The notes under the pieces were generated by a model. The model made no database searches and was not told where the DNA came from. It worked only from the letters and a program-made list of their open reading frames with translations. 64,000 bases of DNA from Sphingobacterium detergens (GTDB lineage: Bacteria; Bacteroidota; Bacteroidia; Sphingobacteriales; Sphingobacteriaceae), in the NCBI RefSeq assembly GCF_003610355.1, contig NZ_RAPY01000001.1, positions 1,914,500 through 1,978,499 on the forward strand, written 5' to 3'. Every line of letters begins with the position of its first letter. The stretch's first letter is position 1. Of the stretch, positions 55,725 to 64,000 are shown piece by piece. A program made the position numbers and the translations under genes.

Positions 55725-57467
55725 TTAATTTCCCCAACCGGGGTTTTGCTTTAAGTTCTTATTTAACTGCAGTTCCTGCACTGGTATCGGGTATAAATAA
55801 TCTTTAGTTTCATCGAATGCTTTTTTAATATGCGAATTGATGATCACATTTCCTTTATTTCCATTTTCTAGGGTAATTTCTGACCCGAGTTTCAGCAACT
55901 GTATTCCCGGGGCAGTAGGCTTGTCTCCTTCATAGATCCAGATATCATCTTTACCATCATTGTCCAGGTCAAATTTGCCTGTACCAGGAAAGTACATCCC
56001 TTTAAACTGCCTTGTCACCAACTTCCCACTTTTCCATCGCAGAATATCATCCCACCGAAAAGATTCCATCACCAGTTCAATACGACGTTCTCTTCGTATT
56101 TCAAGTATCCCCCCTTTCATATCACCATTGACATTTGTATAATCTTTTGTAAGAAATGCATCTGGATTCGCTTTAACCTGTTCCAAATTTAAATTAGGCA
56201 TCCCCACGCGATCGCGAAGTAATTTGATCGATTTATCTATATCAGTTTGACTTAATATTCCCAATTCCGCTTTGGCTTCAGCATAGTTTAGCAGTACTTC
56301 TGCATATCTAAATATCGGCATATCGTTTTCAGACCGGTTGAAATTATCATATTTTACATCGCCTACAAATTTAATCAACTGGTATCCAGTCACTGAATTC
56401 CCAAAATTGGGCGGAATAGTTGCAGCGCCACCGATACGTTTATATCCCGGTGTCCTTATAGTTTGGCTCAAACGAGGATCACGATTTAGTATTTCTTCCT
56501 TAAACGTCATTGTTTGATAGTTTGCTTTATCCGTAAATCTGGTTCCATCTTTCATCAAATAAGAATCCACCAAATTTTTATCCAGCCCCGGCTTACCATA
56601 GGAAGCTGTAATCGTATAATAATTAACATTATGCCAGATCTGCAGTGCATCCGAGAATTTTCGAGCTAATATAACCTCTTGAGGTAGACTATTGACACTA
56701 TAGAACAGTGCAGCATATGAATTTACACCTGCGGCGTTATATATACTATACTGCCCTCCTTCAATAACCTTATTGGCAGCATCCGCAGCTTTCTCCAGTA
56801 ACTCATTCGCCCCTGACAAATTAAATTCAGTATGATATTTTCTAAAGGTTCCCTCAAAAAGAGCCACTCGGGATTTTAATGCCAAGGCAGTCCATTTCGT
56901 TACTTTTTCATCACTTTTTACTGAAGAGAGATGTTCAATTGCATAATCCAAATCAGCCAGGATGTTCGTTACAACAAGCGTCCGAGGGTCACGGGGCTTT
57001 GTTAATTGTTCCTCATTATTTTGGTCTATCACCTTATCATACCAAGGCACATCGCCAAAACGCTTTAATTTATCGAAGTAAAAATAAGCACGAAAGAATC
57101 TAGCCTCCGCTGCATAGGGTGCAGCAGCCGCCTCCGGAACAGTATTAAAACAGTTTTCCAAAAAATAATTAATGTTCCGTAGATTAGCCCAGCTCCATCC
57201 ACCTCCGCTGATAGGCACCTGTCTTTTCCCAGTCAGTTCATCATCTAATGTTGTTTTAACAATATTATCAACCGACTCATTATAGACACCTTCAGCCGAA
57301 GGCAAGGCCGCATCGTAAAATGATTTTGTAAATAACCCCAGATCTTTTTCTGTTTTAAACGAATCTTCAGGTCTAACGGCAGACTCAGGGAAACGTTCCA
57401 AATAATCTTTCTTACAGGCTGTCAAACCTGTACTCAACAAGATGTATATAAAAAATATTTTTTTCAT
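55725..57467 (-). CDS. SusD/RagB family lipoprotein (second pair)
   Basis: This 580-residue protein has lipobox LTAC (about residues 15-18) followed by KKDYLERFPES. SusD signatures are present: ARFFRAYFYFDKLKRFGDVP, IFRYAEVLLNYAEAKAELG and IRRERRIELVMESFRWDDIL. The C-terminal NPGWGN is typical. It binds the ligand at the outer-membrane surface with the SusC protein encoded 4 bp upstream. Confidence 0.93.
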   Translation of the reverse strand: MKKIFFIYILLSTGLTACKKDYLERFPESAVRPEDSFKTEKDLGLFTKSFYDAALPSAEGVYNESVDNIVKTTLDDELTGKRQVPISGGGWSWANLRNINYFLENCFNTVPEAAAAPYAAEARFFRAYFYFDKLKRFGDVPWYDKVIDQNNEEQLTKPRDPRTLVVTNILADLDYAIEHLSSVKSDEKVTKWTALALKSRVALFEGTFRKYHTEFNLSGANELLEKAADAANKVIEGGQYSIYNAAGVNSYAALFYSVNSLPQEVILARKFSDALQIWHNVNYYTITASYGKPGLDKNLVDSYLMKDGTRFTDKANYQTMTFKEEILNRDPRLSQTIRTPGYKRIGGAATIPPNFGNSVTGYQLIKFVGDVKYDNFNRSENDMPIFRYAEVLLNYAEAKAELGILSQTDIDKSIKLLRDRVGMPNLNLEQVKANPDAFLTKDYTNVNGDMKGGILEIRRERRIELVMESFRWDDILRWKSGKLVTRQFKGMYFPGTGKFDLDNDGKDDIWIYEGDKPTAPGIQLLKLGSEITLENGNKGNVIINSHIKKAFDETKDYLYPIPVQELQLNKNLKQNPGWGN

Positions 57468-57471
57468 GATA

Positions 57472-60400
57472 TTAAAAAGTTAAATCTAGACCAAAAGAAA
57501 ATGTTTTAGAGACAGGATAGGATCTTCCATTTGCTTCCTGCGCAGATTGTTCAGGATCAATATATTTGGAGCGAAGCTTTGTTGCAGTCCAGATATTTTC
57601 CCCTGAGACATAGATTCGTGCATTGGCCAATCTCACACGTTTCAACCAAGCCTGAGGCATCGTATACCCTACCGTTAAATTCTTTAAGCGTATATAAGCT
57701 AAATCCTGCAAATAACGATCTGATTTTACATTTAGAGACCCGCGATCATTCAAAGCGATATAACCCCTCAGCAATGGGAAATAAGCATCCGTATTCTCAG
57801 GCGTCCATACATCATTTTCAAAATCTTTAGGTACAAAAGAGTAATACGGTCTCGAATAAGGACCCCAGAATTTGTCCGCATTCGCGCCAGGCCACCAATG
57901 CTGCCTACCAATCCCCTGAAAGAATGCCGACACATCAAAACCCTGCCAATTTGCACCTAGATTAAAACCAAAATTATAACGCGCTCTACTATTTCCTATA
58001 ACCACCTGATCTCCAGGATTCATCAGGGTATTATCGCCGGCATCAACTTTTCCATCCGGAACACCGTCGTTACCTCCAATATCAACGAACCTTAGATCTC
58101 CAGGTCGTAATTTTGACCAGTCTCCGGGAGCTGCTAGCCGTTGTTTATCAACATAATCCTGATTAACCTTCCAATTATCAATTTCTGATTGGGACTGGAA
58201 GAAGCCATCTGTTTGATACCCCCAAATTTCACCCAATGTCTGACCTACATAATAATTACTCAACAACATCTCCTTGTTATCAAAACGCGTGATCTTTGCT
58301 TTGGAATCCGACAGACCAATCCCAATATTATATCCAAAAGGTTTTCCATTTAATTCAAGTTGATCTCGCCAGGCCACAGCAAGTTCCCAACCCTTATTCC
58401 TTAAGTCTCCCGCATTGGTCTTTGGTGACGCTGAACCATATACAGCCGGCAATGTTTTTCCTGGAATTAACATGTCCAATGTATTTCGGATAAAATAATC
58501 CGCGGAGACCGTTAGTTTACTTCTAAAAAACTCCAGATCCGTACCGAAATTCAATGTATTTGTTCGCTCCCATGTCAAATCTGACGAAATGGGAGTAGGC
58601 GCACTTAAATACTGGGTCTTTGCACCATTGGTTATGTAGTTGGACAATCCTGCGTTTAGCAATTGGATATAACCATATTCCGTTGCTTCCTGCGCATTTC
58701 CGAGCGCGCCATAAGACACCCTAAATTTTGCTTCGTTCAAAACCGGCTTCAAACGCTCCATAAACGCCTCTTCTGATAAACGCCAGCCACCGGAAAAAGA
58801 TGGAAAGAATCCGTAACGCTGATTCGAGGGAAATTTAGAGGTTCCATCGTAACGACCATTAACTTCCAGTAGATACTTCCCTTTATAATTATAATTCAAC
58901 CTTCCGAAAAAGCCGCGCAATGCCCAGGTATTTGCATTTCCAAGCAATTGCATTTGCCCTGTTCCTAATGCAAAATCATTCAGATCTTCTGACAGTAAGT
59001 TGTTATGTGTCCCGCCAATACGTTTATAACCGGTAGTTTCCTGGTTAAAGCCTACTGTAGCACCAATCTGATGATCCCCCAATTGCTTATTATAATTTGC
59101 AAAAAGATTCAGCGAATGCTTAGGCCTATTGATAATGGTTTCGGTATAGGTATCGTTGCCTAAATAATTGATTACACCAGGAAAAACCGACCAGGGAGCT
59201 GTAGTTCTTCTATTCCAATTATGAATCGGATTGTAGGTGAAGGTATAGTTCCCCGTAACTGTTAAATCCCTTGTCAACTGAAATATAGCTTCAAACATAT
59301 TGATAAATTCATATTTATCCTCCCCTCCTTTTGATTTCCCATGCAATAAGTCTGCGTATATTCCATCACCAATGTTGTAATTATTAAGTTCTGTTCTATA
59401 CGTTGCAGTACCATCTGGGTTCATTGGCACGTAAGACGGTAATGCATGTACGGTAGTCGAAATAAAGTTATTATTGTTGTCGGGATTGGTAGCCCAACCT
59501 GGATAGGTATAGTTTTGATAATTAAGCTGTGTATTCGCTCCAACTTTTAACCAGGGCGTAACCTGTGCATTTATCCTTGACCTTACGTTGTAGCCATCAA
59601 ATTTATCCTGATTGATTTTCATCAATCCACCTTTCTCGTAGAGACGCCCCGAGATATAGTAATCAATTTTTTCGGTCCCTCCAGAAAAGTTCAGAGAATG
59701 TTCCATCGACGCCTGCGTCTTACGGTACATCTCGTTCCACCAGTCTGTATTTCCGTAGTACACATATTGATCCTTTCCATTTCTATTTTGGATCACGACG
59801 GAAGGTAAGGAAGGGTCTGTTTTTCTTTTCAATAATTCCGCATAATCCTCTTCGGTATAGCCGGTGTAACTATTACCGGTGGCCCGGATAAAAGCCTCAT
59901 CATTCAATCTAGCGGCATCATATCCACTTGTCATAAAATCAGTTCTGACGGTAAGTCCAGACCAACCGAAATTATTACTATAATTGATATTCATTTTACC
60001 GGCCTTTCCTCTTTTGGTTGTCACCAACATTACGCCAAATGCCCCTCTTGCACCATAAATAGCTGCTGCGGACGCATCTTTTAGGACAGAAATTGATTCG
60101 ATGTCTCTGGGATTGATGGTATTAATACTACCTGGTACCCCATCAATAAGAATAAGTGGCTGTGCATTCGCAGAATTGATCGAAGCGAAACCACGGATAT
60201 TTACATTTCCTTCGCCACCGGGTCTTCCATTTGTAAACGTAATGTTTAAATTAGGGATTGCTCCCTGCAAGGCTTGCGTAGCATTGGCAACAGGTCGATT
60301 TTCAAGTACCTTTGAGTCAATTTGTGTTACCGCTCCGGTCAGATTAACTTTCTTTTGTTTACCATAGCCTACAACAATAACTTCGTCAAGTGATTGATCC

Positions 60401-60738
60401 GTAGATACCATTTTTATCGTCAATGCCGTTGATTCGATTTTTAGTTGTTGCGTTTCAAATCCAACTATTGATATTTTCAACAGTTGTCCAATTTTCCCTT
60501 GAATAATAAAAGCACCACTGGCGTCAGTTTGGGTAGATTTTCCGGTGGATGTGTTTAATATTGAAGCTCCAGCAATCGGTTCGCCGGCAACATTTTTCAC
60601 AAGACCACTGATAGATTCTTGAAATTTGGAGGGAATTTCAACATTTGGGATAGCTGTCAGAAAGAGGGGCCTGCTCTCCGCCCAGCCGCTCAAAGACATC
60701 CCGATCATTACAGGAAGTAATACGTGTTTCGTTTTCAT
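57472..60738 (-). CDS. SusC/RagA TonB-dependent transporter (second pair)
   Basis: This 1,088-residue transporter has a signal peptide, an N-terminal carboxypeptidase-regulatory-like domain (ISGLVKNVAGEPIAGASILN), the SusC signature VIVVGYGKQKKVNLTGAVT, a plug (VLKDASAAAIYGARGAFGVM) and a full barrel ending FGLDLTF. No STN domain, anti-sigma or HTCS gene is adjacent, so its regulator must lie elsewhere. No glycoside hydrolase accompanies the pair; the only local enzyme is the phosphoesterase. Confidence 0.95.
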   Translation of the reverse strand: MKTKHVLLPVMIGMSLSGWAESRPLFLTAIPNVEIPSKFQESISGLVKNVAGEPIAGASILNTSTGKSTQTDASGAFIIQGKIGQLLKISIVGFETQQLKIESTALTIKMVSTDQSLDEVIVVGYGKQKKVNLTGAVTQIDSKVLENRPVANATQALQGAIPNLNITFTNGRPGGEGNVNIRGFASINSANAQPLILIDGVPGSINTINPRDIESISVLKDASAAAIYGARGAFGVMLVTTKRGKAGKMNINYSNNFGWSGLTVRTDFMTSGYDAARLNDEAFIRATGNSYTGYTEEDYAELLKRKTDPSLPSVVIQNRNGKDQYVYYGNTDWWNEMYRKTQASMEHSLNFSGGTEKIDYYISGRLYEKGGLMKINQDKFDGYNVRSRINAQVTPWLKVGANTQLNYQNYTYPGWATNPDNNNNFISTTVHALPSYVPMNPDGTATYRTELNNYNIGDGIYADLLHGKSKGGEDKYEFINMFEAIFQLTRDLTVTGNYTFTYNPIHNWNRRTTAPWSVFPGVINYLGNDTYTETIINRPKHSLNLFANYNKQLGDHQIGATVGFNQETTGYKRIGGTHNNLLSEDLNDFALGTGQMQLLGNANTWALRGFFGRLNYNYKGKYLLEVNGRYDGTSKFPSNQRYGFFPSFSGGWRLSEEAFMERLKPVLNEAKFRVSYGALGNAQEATEYGYIQLLNAGLSNYITNGAKTQYLSAPTPISSDLTWERTNTLNFGTDLEFFRSKLTVSADYFIRNTLDMLIPGKTLPAVYGSASPKTNAGDLRNKGWELAVAWRDQLELNGKPFGYNIGIGLSDSKAKITRFDNKEMLLSNYYVGQTLGEIWGYQTDGFFQSQSEIDNWKVNQDYVDKQRLAAPGDWSKLRPGDLRFVDIGGNDGVPDGKVDAGDNTLMNPGDQVVIGNSRARYNFGFNLGANWQGFDVSAFFQGIGRQHWWPGANADKFWGPYSRPYYSFVPKDFENDVWTPENTDAYFPLLRGYIALNDRGSLNVKSDRYLQDLAYIRLKNLTVGYTMPQAWLKRVRLANARIYVSGENIWTATKLRSKYIDPEQSAQEANGRSYPVSKTFSFGLDLTF

Positions 60739-61128
60739 GATTTTGGTTTTGTTTTTCTTCGGTTACAAAGAAAGGTTATTTAATATTTGTAAATTATTAA
60801 TAAAGTATTACTAAACAATTAAACTACAACCGGTTAAGTCAATGTTAAGATAACGTATTTTTAACATAAAAAAAGCATTATATTTTTATTTATACAGATA
60901 AAATTTACCTAAAAACATTAATAAAAAACACAACACACTGAAAAGCAAATACATATGGACAACCAGAATATTAACACAATAGCTTATTATCCGCAAAACG
61001 AAATGTAACATATTTAACACAAAAAGAAGCAAATACAAATTAAAAACAAATGAAGACGAAACAATTAAAAAGATTAACCACAGATAGTTAATCAACTATT
61101 TTTATTAATTTAGAGTAAACATTTAATT
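60739..61128. other. AT-rich divergent intergenic region
   Basis: This 390-bp region between susC and the divergent thioredoxin gene is strongly AT-rich, with long A and T runs. It must hold both promoters. I see no clear -7 box and only weak palindromes such as GTTAAGATAACG. An open frame inside it is rejected as composition-driven. Confidence 0.4.
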
Positions 61129-62271
61129 ATGAGCAGGTCTATTTTCGTTTTCATCCTCACCTTTTTGGCAATCAGCAATAGTTATGGCCAAAACATTCGG
61201 TTAAAATTTAAAGTCTATGCTGATACCTTACCTGTATATAGCTACATATTGATGGATGAAGATGTCTTCAAAACGGAAATTAAAAATGGAACTGGTGAGT
61301 TTGTCATAAACAAGATTATTGATAAAGGGCATTTCAATTTTGCGCAATTAGCTCTATCGGATAGCGCATTCACAAGCCGGGAAGATTTCTCCAGTTTTTT
61401 CCGTAGACATAAAATTTTTCCACCCAACTTTTTTTATTCTCTTATTATAGATTCTAGTGATCTAACAATGGATATAGATATAAAAACACATCAATTAAAA
61501 GTATATGGAAGCGATTTGAACAAGCAATTTTCTGAATTTGAAACCATCGCAAAGAGTCTCGATTTAACCCATATTCCAGCTATGGAGGAACAGATTAAAG
61601 GTGATAACAATAGAATGGCCAGATTCCTAAAAATTCTTGCAAAATATCCGGCAAATAAGCTCAGTGAAGAGTATCTAACACATCTCTTAGAAAACCCTAG
61701 TTTTTCTTTTTATAATTCTAACACTGTATTTCAACATAAAGATTCAATTTATCAGCTTATTCAGCGATTAAAGAAAGAAAATTCACCTTATTTTGATAGC
61801 GGACGGATCTTAAAAAAATATCAGAGCATGGTTGCATTATATGAACCAAAAGAAAATGTGCCTGTCCCTAGTTTTCTCATAACAAATGCTAAAGGACAAT
61901 CAAAATATATTAAGGAGCTTTACAACAGTACCGATTACCTAATCATTGATTTTTGGGGCACATGGTGCGGTCCCTGTATAGCTCAGCACCCTGAACTACA
62001 GCGTATCGTTAATGCGTATAAAGCTAACGGAAAATTTAAATTTGTAGGTATAGCTGTTAATGACAAATTTGCAAGCTGGAAGCAGTATTTGGAAAAACAT
62101 GTGTATACCTATGAAAACTACATATTCCAAGACAGCGATTACCCCAACCTTCGAAAGGAATTGGGTATATATTCATTTCCACGTTATGTTATCGTCAATA
62201 CAAAGGAAAACAAGGTTGTCCGATCTAATTTTCAGATCAATCAACTTCGTGACATATTAAATACATTGTAA
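61129..62271 (+). CDS. TlpA-like periplasmic thioredoxin-fold protein
   Basis: This 380-residue protein has a signal peptide (residues 1-20, ending SYGQ), an N-terminal domain of about 220 residues with no family I recognise, and a C-terminal TlpA/AhpC-type thioredoxin domain. The redox motif is WGTWCGPCIAQHPEL and the cis-Pro loop lies in IYSFPRYVIVN. Such proteins reduce disulfides or haem-protein cysteines in the Bacteroidota periplasm. It is a single gene, divergent from the second susC and convergent with the radical SAM gene. Confidence 0.85.
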   Translation: MSRSIFVFILTFLAISNSYGQNIRLKFKVYADTLPVYSYILMDEDVFKTEIKNGTGEFVINKIIDKGHFNFAQLALSDSAFTSREDFSSFFRRHKIFPPNFFYSLIIDSSDLTMDIDIKTHQLKVYGSDLNKQFSEFETIAKSLDLTHIPAMEEQIKGDNNRMARFLKILAKYPANKLSEEYLTHLLENPSFSFYNSNTVFQHKDSIYQLIQRLKKENSPYFDSGRILKKYQSMVALYEPKENVPVPSFLITNAKGQSKYIKELYNSTDYLIIDFWGTWCGPCIAQHPELQRIVNAYKANGKFKFVGIAVNDKFASWKQYLEKHVYTYENYIFQDSDYPNLRKELGIYSFPRYVIVNTKENKVVRSNFQINQLRDILNTL

Positions 62272-62320
62272 CTATAACGATGGGAATCAGCAAAATGGGG
62301 AGCAAATTGTAATAAAGCGA

Positions 62321-63208
62321 TTAACAGAAAAGGCTATCCCGCAATCCATATTGTAAACACAACGATTTAGCCTTATCTGTAAAAGCTTGACGATAGTAGT
62401 CTGGTAATTTACCATCTGCGCCAAATAAACGCTGATACTTTTGTATTAGATTTGGATAATGCTTTTCAATAGCGCGCATGACCAGGGCTCTATTATCCGC
62501 TGGATCACTCCCATATAAAGCAAGGGTAGCAGGAAAAATATAGCTGGCACCGATAGTCTGAAAAGTCTGAAATAGCAGTTCCAGGTTCGCTCCAGAATCC
62601 GATATATAGGGCAACAGTGGCATCAGACTAACCCCACTATGGAGTCCGTGTTCACATGCTTGCGCTAATGCATCCAATCGTAGCGAGGGTGATGGAGCTC
62701 CCGGCTCAAAAATCCGCGCTACATGATCGTCTATTGTCGAAAATGAAAAGGTAACAAAAGCCTTATGTGTTAATTTTGACTGGAGATCTTCAGGAAGTAT
62801 TGCTTCTGTATCGATCCGTTTCAACACATCAAAATCTCGGGTAACTAAGTTCGACTTCGTAATAATATGCACCGGAAAACGATAGTGTAAGATTACCTCC
62901 AATAACTGTCTGGTAAGCAATTCGGACTCCTCCATTTGCAGATAAGGATCTGTTACAGAAGAAAGGACAATAATTCCATATTGTTTTTTACGCGCACGTA
63001 TTGCCAGCTGCTTTTCCAGCAATTCGACAGCATTACTCTTCATACTCAGTTTTTCAGCCATATTGATCCCGTACTTACTTCCCCGGATATAACAATACAA
63101 ACAATTAAAATAGCAACCACTATAGGGATTTAATGTATAATCGTCAAGAAACCAAGGATCTCTTTGTTTTGTCTTATTCAGGATGGATTTCACAATTATA
63201 CGATGCAT
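62321..63208 (-). CDS. Radical SAM protein, spore-photolyase-like
   Basis: This 295-residue protein has the 4Fe-4S motif CX3CX2C in NPYSGCYFNCLYCYIRGS near residue 31. The order of later segments (VLSSVTDPYLQMEES; VTFSFSTIDDHVARIFEPGA; GVSLMPLLPYISDSG) is that of the SPL/PA0069 group. These relatives of spore photoproduct lyase occur in non-sporulating bacteria, and their substrates are mostly unknown. The GNAT gene is 15 bp upstream on the same strand, so the two are probably co-transcribed. Confidence 0.87.
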   Translation of the reverse strand: MHRIIVKSILNKTKQRDPWFLDDYTLNPYSGCYFNCLYCYIRGSKYGINMAEKLSMKSNAVELLEKQLAIRARKKQYGIIVLSSVTDPYLQMEESELLTRQLLEVILHYRFPVHIITKSNLVTRDFDVLKRIDTEAILPEDLQSKLTHKAFVTFSFSTIDDHVARIFEPGAPSPSLRLDALAQACEHGLHSGVSLMPLLPYISDSGANLELLFQTFQTIGASYIFPATLALYGSDPADNRALVMRAIEKHYPNLIQKYQRLFGADGKLPDYYRQAFTDKAKSLCLQYGLRDSLFC

Positions 63209-63223
63209 AATAGCCTATTCATT

Positions 63224-63637
63224 TTAAAACTTTCTACCCATACCTCTCGATGCGGGCCACACTTCCTTAAAACCATATTGCGCATAGAGCTGAAAAGCCG
63301 GACCATCAGCTATTAAACTGACATAGCAGCTATCTGGCAGGTTCGAATTCATGTATTCATCAAGTTTCTGCATAATCAGTTTTCCAAGTCCTTTTTTCTG
63401 ATGTTCGGGAAGCACGCAGATATCAACGACCTGACAATGGCAAGCACCATCGCCAACGATCCTACCCATACCTACTATTTCATTATCGTTGTCCTCATCC
63501 AAAATAGCCACACAGCATAAGGAATTTTCCATTCCTAGACGTGCAGCTTCCTCCGTTTTTGGAGATAACCCGGACTGTTGTCTTAAAAATTGATAGCGTT
63601 TATAATCTATCTTCTGATATACGGCTTGATAGTGCAT
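63224..63637 (-). CDS. GNAT-family N-acetyltransferase
   Basis: This 137-residue protein has the acetyl-CoA-binding motif VLPEHQKKGLGKLIMQKLDE at about residues 76-95, preceded by the beta strands of the GNAT core (IVGMGRIVGDGACHCQVVDI). The end YAQYGFKEVWPASRGMGRKF fits small single-domain members that acetylate amines or antibiotics. The substrate is unknown. It is the first gene of a two-gene unit with the radical SAM protein. Confidence 0.87.
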   Translation of the reverse strand: MHYQAVYQKIDYKRYQFLRQQSGLSPKTEEAARLGMENSLCCVAILDEDNDNEIVGMGRIVGDGACHCQVVDICVLPEHQKKGLGKLIMQKLDEYMNSNLPDSCYVSLIADGPAFQLYAQYGFKEVWPASRGMGRKF

Positions 63638-63959
63638 AGTAAAATGATGAGTTTATTTGTTATGAAATTATTCATAATAATACATTTTTCAAAACTGCGT
63701 TGATTATACACTAACAAAAGACACCTACATCGTTATTGTAAAACTCGAATTCCAGTCAGGGATCAACAAGCTATTTATCCGTAGATCAATCAACTGACTT
63801 GTTTTCGTTGTATCTTGACAACCAGAAAATCATTTCAGAAGAGCTAATGCATTAAAAAAATCTCTTTATTCATTGGATAATCGCAAATATTTAATTTTCA
63901 ATGCATAATAAATATTTTTCATTACCTTTATAGCATTGAAACAAAACTCAACACCAGCC
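63638..63959. other. Divergent intergenic region before the cold-shock gene
   Basis: This 322-bp AT-rich region lies between the GNAT gene and the partial cold-shock gene. TACCTTTA near 63924 is a one-off match to TAnnTTTG on the plus strand and could belong to the cold-shock promoter. No other structure stands out. Confidence 0.35.
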
Positions 63960-64000
63960 ATGTTTATCGGCGCTGTCAAATGGTTCGACAATAACAAAGG
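63960..64000 (+). CDS. Cold-shock domain protein, 5' end only
   Basis: The last 41 bases open a frame MFIGAVKWFDNNKG, the first beta strand and RNP-1 lead-in of a cold-shock (CspA-like) domain, which binds single-stranded nucleic acid. The gene is cut by the window edge, so its length and further domains cannot be seen. Confidence 0.7.
   Translation, partial: MFIGAVKWFDNNK

Noticed and set aside
60886..61095. Minus-strand 69-residue hydrophobic open frame
   Set aside because: It lies in very AT-rich DNA, is made almost only of Leu, Phe, Ile, Val and Tyr codons, and has no partner or recognisable domain; base composition explains it.

Overview
The window is a low-GC Bacteroidota chromosome segment, most like Sphingobacterium or a close relative in Sphingobacteriaceae. 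The assignment rests on paired SusC/SusD genes, a two-component regulator of hybrid (HTCS) type, SPI and SPII exported glycoside hydrolases, TAnnTTTG-type promoter elements and the absence of Shine-Dalgarno sequences. I see no rRNA, tRNA, CRISPR array or transposase.

Left end (1-4.1 kb): a hipBA toxin-antitoxin cassette sits between two 208-bp direct repeats. Each repeat holds the 3' tail of an hsp20 gene plus its terminator, so the cassette looks inserted behind hsp20. Next come hsp20, two small membrane proteins and an ECF sigma factor. From 4.3 to 9.5 kb lies a four-gene operon (ankyrin protein, DUF2271, PepSY/flavodoxin reductase, ApbE), which reads as an extracytosolic flavin electron-transfer module. 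An alpha/beta hydrolase and an acyltransferase-3 follow.

11.9-35.8 kb is a large polysaccharide utilisation locus. It has GH43, GH2, GH127-like and GH76 enzymes, aldose 1-epimerase, an unclassified TIM-barrel-like hydrolase, a DUF3823 lipoprotein and SusD/SusC. Its regulators are a split HTCS (sensor and response regulator as separate genes) and a membrane-tethered Kelch/winged-helix regulator preceded by three 11-bp units.

35.8-44.2 kb is the most unusual region. A two-component system is followed by two transcription units. Each begins with a Usp-like paralogue behind a duplicated, precisely spaced promoter made of three heptamer pairs at 11-bp period. Unit 1 encodes Usp-like A, an ABC exporter membrane domain with no ATPase domain, HlyD and TolC. 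Unit 2 encodes Usp-like B, a membrane-anchored small protein and a YoaK/DUF1275 membrane protein. A degenerate ABC ATPase fragment lies nearby at 46.5 kb.

44.4-54.1 kb suggests metal acquisition: a siderophore-interacting ferric reductase, a PchR-like AraC regulator, then an operon of TonB receptor, DUF4876 lipoprotein, outer-membrane barrel and di-haem peroxidase. Between them is an 11-bp tandem array. 54.5-60.7 kb is a second SusCD pair with a secreted calcineurin-like phosphatase. The right end has a TlpA-like thioredoxin, a spore-photolyase-like radical SAM protein, a GNAT acetyltransferase and the first codons of a cold-shock protein.
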